Assembly: GCF_000377505.1 (NCBI RefSeq) | Contig: NZ_KB898197.1 | Location: 1-64,000 of the forward strand | From: Paenibacillus massiliensis 2301065 = DSM 16942 | GTDB lineage: Bacteria > Bacillota > Bacilli > Paenibacillales > Paenibacillaceae | DNA: 64,000 nt | Reading direction: 5' to 3' | Shown here: in pieces, positions 60,449-64,000 of the stretch | How positions within the stretch are numbered: the stretch's first letter is position 1 | How the letters are laid out: the number at the start of each line of letters is the position of its first letter | Position numbers and translations under genes: made by a program | The notes under the pieces: model-generated | The model's database searches: none | Told to the model about the DNA's origin: nothing | What the model saw: the letters and a program-made list of their open reading frames with translations, nothing else

Positions 60449-61216
60449 ATGGAATCTTTTACCCTGACACGCCGAGATATGGCGCATTTACTGCTTGCTC
60501 TGGATCACCGTCGAGAGCAACCGCCCCTGACTGTACTTCAGGCAGCCTGGAGAAAAAGTCATGCGGACAAGCTTGGTTCTGGCAGGGCGCTGCCTACGTT
60601 TGTAAGCACCGAGATCCATCCGGTACTGGACAAGATTATCAAAGGAAAAAAACACGGAGCCTTCTCTCTCCAGGAGATCGCTTCCCTCGCACAGCTGGTG
60701 GAATATAGCCACGTCTCGCTTGCCTCGATGCAGAACTGGGTCAAGCGTGACTTTCGCGAATTTTTGGGTGCTCCCAAAATTGGCAAGAAATACTCGGTGA
60801 ATCAAGCAGCGTTGCTGTTGATTATTGAGGATCTCAAGTCCAGTCTTGATTTTGAATCCATCCGTAGATTGTTCCAACTGCTGTTCGGCCAGCCTGACGA
60901 TGATGCGGATGATCTGATGCAGCCTGTGGAGCTGTATGCAGCCTATGCGTCTATGTTCGAGGAGCTGGATGCGAACGAGGACGGAATGTTCGATATTCCA
61001 TCGGGAGCCGCTGCGGGCGGCTTGGGTGGAGTATTGACCGAGGATATGCTGCTCCGAGTAGCTGCCAAGTACACGGAGAATCTGGGGCATCTCCAACCAG
61101 CTCAGCGTGAGGCGCTGTGCAACACTTTGCTGGTGGCCGTCGTATCAGTGCAGAACTCTTATTTTTTGTCCATGGCCCGTCGATATGTGAACGCAACCCT
61201 GTTTTTGGATTATTGA
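60449..61216 (+). CDS. DUF1836-family protein
   Basis: A 255-residue protein with the DUF1836 domain at about 40-165 (LVEYSHVSLASMQNWVKRDFREFLGAPKIGKKYSVNQAALLLIIEDLK in parts). The MQNWVKRD...KYSVNQAALLLIIEDLK arrangement resembles a MerR-like helix-turn-helix, so DNA binding is plausible. The C-terminal part is alpha-helical and specific. AAAGGAGGAAGGACT precedes ATG 60449. Role unknown. Confidence 0.85.
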   Translation: MESFTLTRRDMAHLLLALDHRREQPPLTVLQAAWRKSHADKLGSGRALPTFVSTEIHPVLDKIIKGKKHGAFSLQEIASLAQLVEYSHVSLASMQNWVKRDFREFLGAPKIGKKYSVNQAALLLIIEDLKSSLDFESIRRLFQLLFGQPDDDADDLMQPVELYAAYASMFEELDANEDGMFDIPSGAAAGGLGGVLTEDMLLRVAAKYTENLGHLQPAQREALCNTLLVAVVSVQNSYFLSMARRYVNATLFLDY

Positions 61217-61255
61217 AATGATTCCCTTCTGCGAATGGAACCACAGCGTGTATAG

Positions 61256-61290
61256 AAGCGTTAAGCATCGGTAGCTTACGCTTCTTTTTT
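61256..61290 (+). terminator. Intrinsic terminator after the DUF1836 gene
   Basis: AAGCGT(T)AAGC / GCTTACGCTT stem with one bulged T, seven-base loop, CTTTTTT tail. The rest of 61217-61519 is leader DNA of the glycosyltransferase gene with no clear promoter. Confidence 0.85.
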
Positions 61291-61519
61291 ATGCCGAAGT
61301 ACCTGATTTATAGATAGAGCTTATCCCCCGGAATTTCCTACGCATACCGCCTGGTCTTGCTTTTCGATACCCTGAGATGTCTTATTCCATAAGGTGTTTG
61401 CTCATATTGACCCATGTAAAAAGTATACGAAAGTGGTATGTACAGTCTTTTGTACACACAGCTACAATTGAGTTATTAAGAACCAGCAATTGGAAGAATG
61501 AGGCAGGAGGGAATGGAGC

Positions 61520-62473
61520 ATGTCTGAATTGTCCATCATTATATGCACCCGTAATCGGATTGAAGATCTGACACGCCTGATTCGATCCATTTCCGTTCAG
61601 CAGAAGCTGGTGGGAGATGCGGTTGAACTGCTTATTGTGGACGACGGAAACATTCCGGAAGAGGTGCTTGGTGAATTTAGAAGCCTGCTCTCCCGGCTGT
61701 CTGGCAGTCGTGTAGTCTATTATAAGAAATCGAAGCCAGGAGTGTGGCTGTCTCGCTATGAGGCCCTGTCCATGGTTCAATACGATATTGTGCTGTATTT
61801 TGATGACGATGCGGAGCTAGATGATCCGCTATATATCCGGCGGCTGTTGGATACCTATCACCAGGATGAACGGATTGTAGGTGTGGGAGGCATCGCCAAG
61901 GGGTTGAGTACGAGCCGGGCCGGGAAGCTGCTCGGTATTTTGACATTCCAAATGTCAGCATCTCTTGGCAGATTGTCAGTAAGCGGGCTGGCCGGCTCAC
62001 TGCTGCGGTGGCATGAGGCGGAGCAGCCATTTCGAACTGAATTTTTCCATGGCTGCAACATGTCATTCCGTCGCAAAGCACTGAAGGATATGCTGCCGTA
62101 TCCGTGGATGACAAGCTATGCTGTGGCAGACGACCTGTATATGTGCCATCTGGCGAGCCAGTACGGCACGCTAATCATCGATCCCAGCCTTCAGATCCTG
62201 CATCATGAATCGCCTCGTTCCCGGGATAATGCGGGACGCGTCGCTAAGGCAACGGCAGTGAATCATTATTATTTCCTGAACCTGAAGCAGGCAGGCATGA
62301 GGCATTATGTGGCCTTGCTCTGGACGCTAACGTATCTCATGGGGAAGGAATCCCTGAAGCGCAATTTTAATGCCGTGAAGGGCTACGCAGCAGGAATGCT
62401 GTTCGTCCTGAATCCCCGCAAAGAATCGTATAAGGAATATATGAATGCCCGGTTATCGCCGGAGAAGGCATGA
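61520..62473 (+). CDS. GT2-family glycosyltransferase (copy 1)
   Basis: A 317-residue GT-A glycosyltransferase. SIIICTRNRIEDL starts the fold, LLIVDDGN and LYFDDDAELDD carry the nucleotide-sugar and metal-binding Asp residues (DxD), and FFHGCNMSFRRKAL plus VADDLYMCHLAS supply the acceptor-side block with the catalytic Asp. A C-terminal amphipathic part may touch the membrane. GGCAGGAGGGAATGGAGC precedes ATG 61520. Its downstream neighbour is a clear paralogue, and a flippase gene follows, pointing to a surface polysaccharide. Confidence 0.9.
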   Translation: MSELSIIICTRNRIEDLTRLIRSISVQQKLVGDAVELLIVDDGNIPEEVLGEFRSLLSRLSGSRVVYYKKSKPGVWLSRYEALSMVQYDIVLYFDDDAELDDPLYIRRLLDTYHQDERIVGVGGIAKGLSTSRAGKLLGILTFQMSASLGRLSVSGLAGSLLRWHEAEQPFRTEFFHGCNMSFRRKALKDMLPYPWMTSYAVADDLYMCHLASQYGTLIIDPSLQILHHESPRSRDNAGRVAKATAVNHYYFLNLKQAGMRHYVALLWTLTYLMGKESLKRNFNAVKGYAAGMLFVLNPRKESYKEYMNARLSPEKA

Positions 62474-62504
62474 CGAATCATGGCAGATGAGAGGAGGAGC
62501 ACGG

Positions 62505-63410
62505 ATGGATTTGACGATTGCTATATGCACGCGTAACCGGGAGGAGGATCTGGCCCGCTGTGCCGCTTCCATAGCAGCTAGCCGAATGACGGAGCCCTCT
62601 CTTCAAGCCGAGGTGCTGGTGGTGGATGATGGAGATCTATGCCCCAAGCTAAGAGCTGAGATGAATGAGGGATTGGAGCGGGCAGGCTTTTCCTTTCGTT
62701 ACTACAGGAAGGATCAGCCCGGACTGTGGCTGTCCCGGGTCAAGACGGTTGAGATCGCAGCCGGCGATATCATTCTGTTCCTCGATGATGATGTTGAGCT
62801 GCCTGTGGATTACATTGACAATCTCATGAGGACTTACCGCGAGAACCCCGATGCTGCAGGTGTAGGCGGTATCGCGCTTGGGATGAGGAACAGCCTGATG
62901 GGTACGCTTCGTTGCTTGCTATCCTTCCAGCAGTCTCCTTTTATGGGGCGGCTGTCGTTAAGTGGCCAGTCTGGCTCCATGTACAACTGGCACAGAGCAC
63001 GTCGTACCTTCAAGTCTGAGTTCTTTCACGGCTGTAACATGTCGTTCCGACGGGAGGCCATTCGTTCGATCAAGCCTGTCAGTTGGCTGCAGAGTTATAG
63101 TGTTGGTGAGGACCTGTTGCTGTCACGGATCGCACGGATGCACGGGCCATTGTTGATCAATCCGGTGCTGAAGCTTCAGCACCATGAGTCCCCGTCCTCA
63201 AGGGATAACATGGAGCATGTAGCGTATATGAGAGTTATGAATCATGTGCATCTGCTGCGGGATGAGCGCGCAGGAGTGGTGCCTTATGCAGCACTGTGCT
63301 GGACTACACTGTATTTTATATTACGAGAAAGACCCAAGAAGAATAATTCGGCCATTCGTGGATATGCCAAGGCACTCAAGTCCATGTTCTCCAGGGAGGC
63401 GCTTGGTTGA
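62505..63410 (+). CDS. GT2-family glycosyltransferase (copy 2)
   Basis: A 301-residue paralogue of the preceding enzyme, sharing TIAICTRNREEDL, VVDDGDL, LFLDDDVELP, EFFHGCNMSFRRE, VGEDLLLSRIA and LQHHESPSSRDN. ATG 62505 follows GAGGAGGAGCACGG; the frame from 62445 overlaps copy 1 and is not used. Gene duplication followed by divergence is evident. It probably adds a different sugar of the same polymer. Confidence 0.9.
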   Translation: MDLTIAICTRNREEDLARCAASIAASRMTEPSLQAEVLVVDDGDLCPKLRAEMNEGLERAGFSFRYYRKDQPGLWLSRVKTVEIAAGDIILFLDDDVELPVDYIDNLMRTYRENPDAAGVGGIALGMRNSLMGTLRCLLSFQQSPFMGRLSLSGQSGSMYNWHRARRTFKSEFFHGCNMSFRREAIRSIKPVSWLQSYSVGEDLLLSRIARMHGPLLINPVLKLQHHESPSSRDNMEHVAYMRVMNHVHLLRDERAGVVPYAALCWTTLYFILRERPKKNNSAIRGYAKALKSMFSREALG

Positions 63411-63453
63411 ATGCATTCGAATGGTATAGTGGCGTCAGAAGGAGGTGGAGTGA

Positions 63454-64000
63454 ATGAGCGCATGGACATCAGCGAAGCAGTTCTTCTCAGGTGAAGGGCT
63501 CGCCAAGACCATCATGCGAACGAGCTTTAACAATTTTTTTGTGCTCATCGTCACGACTCTGACCTCGATCCTGACTGCACGCATGCTGGGTGTAGAGGGA
63601 AAAGGAGAGCTGGCCGCGGTGATCTTCTGGCCGGTGCTCATCGGGAGTGTGCTCAGCTTCGGACTGCCGACCTCGCTGATCTACAACGTGAAGAACAAGA
63701 CGGGCAATACAGAGGACCTGATCGGCCTATCGCTCTTGATCCAATTACCAGCCAGTCTACTCTCAGCGGCCATTGCTTGGCTCTTCATGCCGATGTGGCT
63801 GAATGGATATGGACCAGAGATCATTCAACTGGCACAGCTATATGCCATAGCTGCCATACCGGCAGCGGTACTTACGGCTCTTACAACGGCGCTCTCTCAA
63901 AGCCTTGAGAAATTCAAGGTTTATAACGGATTGCTATTCCTGTATCCATTTGTTAACTTCGTTGGTCTGGTTGTCGTCTGGCTGATGGGGCTCTTGACGG
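63454..64000 (+). CDS. Polysaccharide flippase (MATE/Wzx-like), 5' part
   Basis: ATG 63454 follows AAGGAGGT at seven bases, and the frame stays open to the window end, giving 182 residues. The product begins MSAWTSAKQFFSGEGLAKTI, then shows about five hydrophobic helices with TARMLGVEGKGELAAVIFWP and FGLPTSLIYNVKNKTG, typical of the Polysacc_synt/Wzx family that flips lipid-linked sugars. It continues beyond the window, so the polysaccharide cluster extends right. Confidence 0.87.
   Translation, partial: MSAWTSAKQFFSGEGLAKTIMRTSFNNFFVLIVTTLTSILTARMLGVEGKGELAAVIFWPVLIGSVLSFGLPTSLIYNVKNKTGNTEDLIGLSLLIQLPASLLSAAIAWLFMPMWLNGYGPEIIQLAQLYAIAAIPAAVLTALTTALSQSLEKFKVYNGLLFLYPFVNFVGLVVVWLMGLLT

Overview
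The window looks like chromosomal DNA from a Paenibacillus-type Firmicute. This rests on gene content, not a database match: YesM/YesN-type two-component genes beside an Lpl-type sugar ABC importer, bacillithiol genes (YojF/BshB2), YezD, two YjcZ-type sporulation microproteins, a DUF1836 protein, GTG/TTG starts behind strong AGGAGG ribosome sites, and Fur, MhqR-type and cre-type operators. No rRNA, tRNA or CRISPR was seen. The only mobile element recognised is the 3' end of a group II intron at the left edge.

Layout. 1-283: group II intron tail. 309-2363 (-): chemoreceptor. 2577-14028 (+): a galactan-use locus: sensor kinase and AraC-type regulator, lipoprotein plus two permeases, an intracellular and a secreted GH53 endo-galactanase, and galactokinase. 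14173-17034: small unknown protein, AAA ATPase, amidase. 17239-20050: ArsR-type repressor and a four-module CoA-disulfide reductase/rhodanese/TusA/DsrE fusion. 20355-26012: phosphonate-type ABC importer with a convergent 5'-nucleotidase-family phosphoesterase. 26356-28404 (-): large secreted protein. 28655-32428: HxlR regulator divergent from a flavin monooxygenase, then GTP cyclohydrolase II and RibD. 32793-35736: CmpA/B-type ABC importer. 36361-40170: GH35 beta-galactosidase and a cellulase-like hydrolase behind a LacI-type palindrome. 40762-46705: CheW, small basic protein, YojF/BshB2, PatB-type C-S lyase, PAS-GGDEF-EAL protein. 47079-50385: sulfate ABC importer plus YezD. 50532-57642: YjcZ pair, pyridoxine kinase, beta-lactamase-fold hydrolase, MhqO-type dioxygenase, Fur-box esterase, aldo/keto reductase, thioredoxin. 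57893-60188 (-): UppP and a CNNM/CBS protein. 60449-61216: DUF1836. 61520-64000: two duplicated GT2 glycosyltransferases and the start of a flippase, probably the edge of a polysaccharide cluster.

How genes work together. The secreted GH53 can cut beta-1,4-galactan outside; the Lpl-type importer can bring in oligomers; the cytosolic GH53 and the distant GH35 can trim them; GalK phosphorylates galactose. Sulfur and thiol chemistry recurs (CoADR fusion, BshB2, PatB, sulfate importer, YezD, thioredoxin).

Most notable non-coding signals: intrinsic terminators placed between the binding-protein gene and the membrane genes in three separate ABC operons; a branched terminator leader before the sulfate operon; a branched 3' element after uppP; nested inverted repeats at 40521-40628; and short tandem arrays in at least nine spacers plus one in-frame hexamer array coding for an Asp-Ser tail on the sensor kinase. 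I did not find one clearly new multi-gene system; the candidates are listed with tests.
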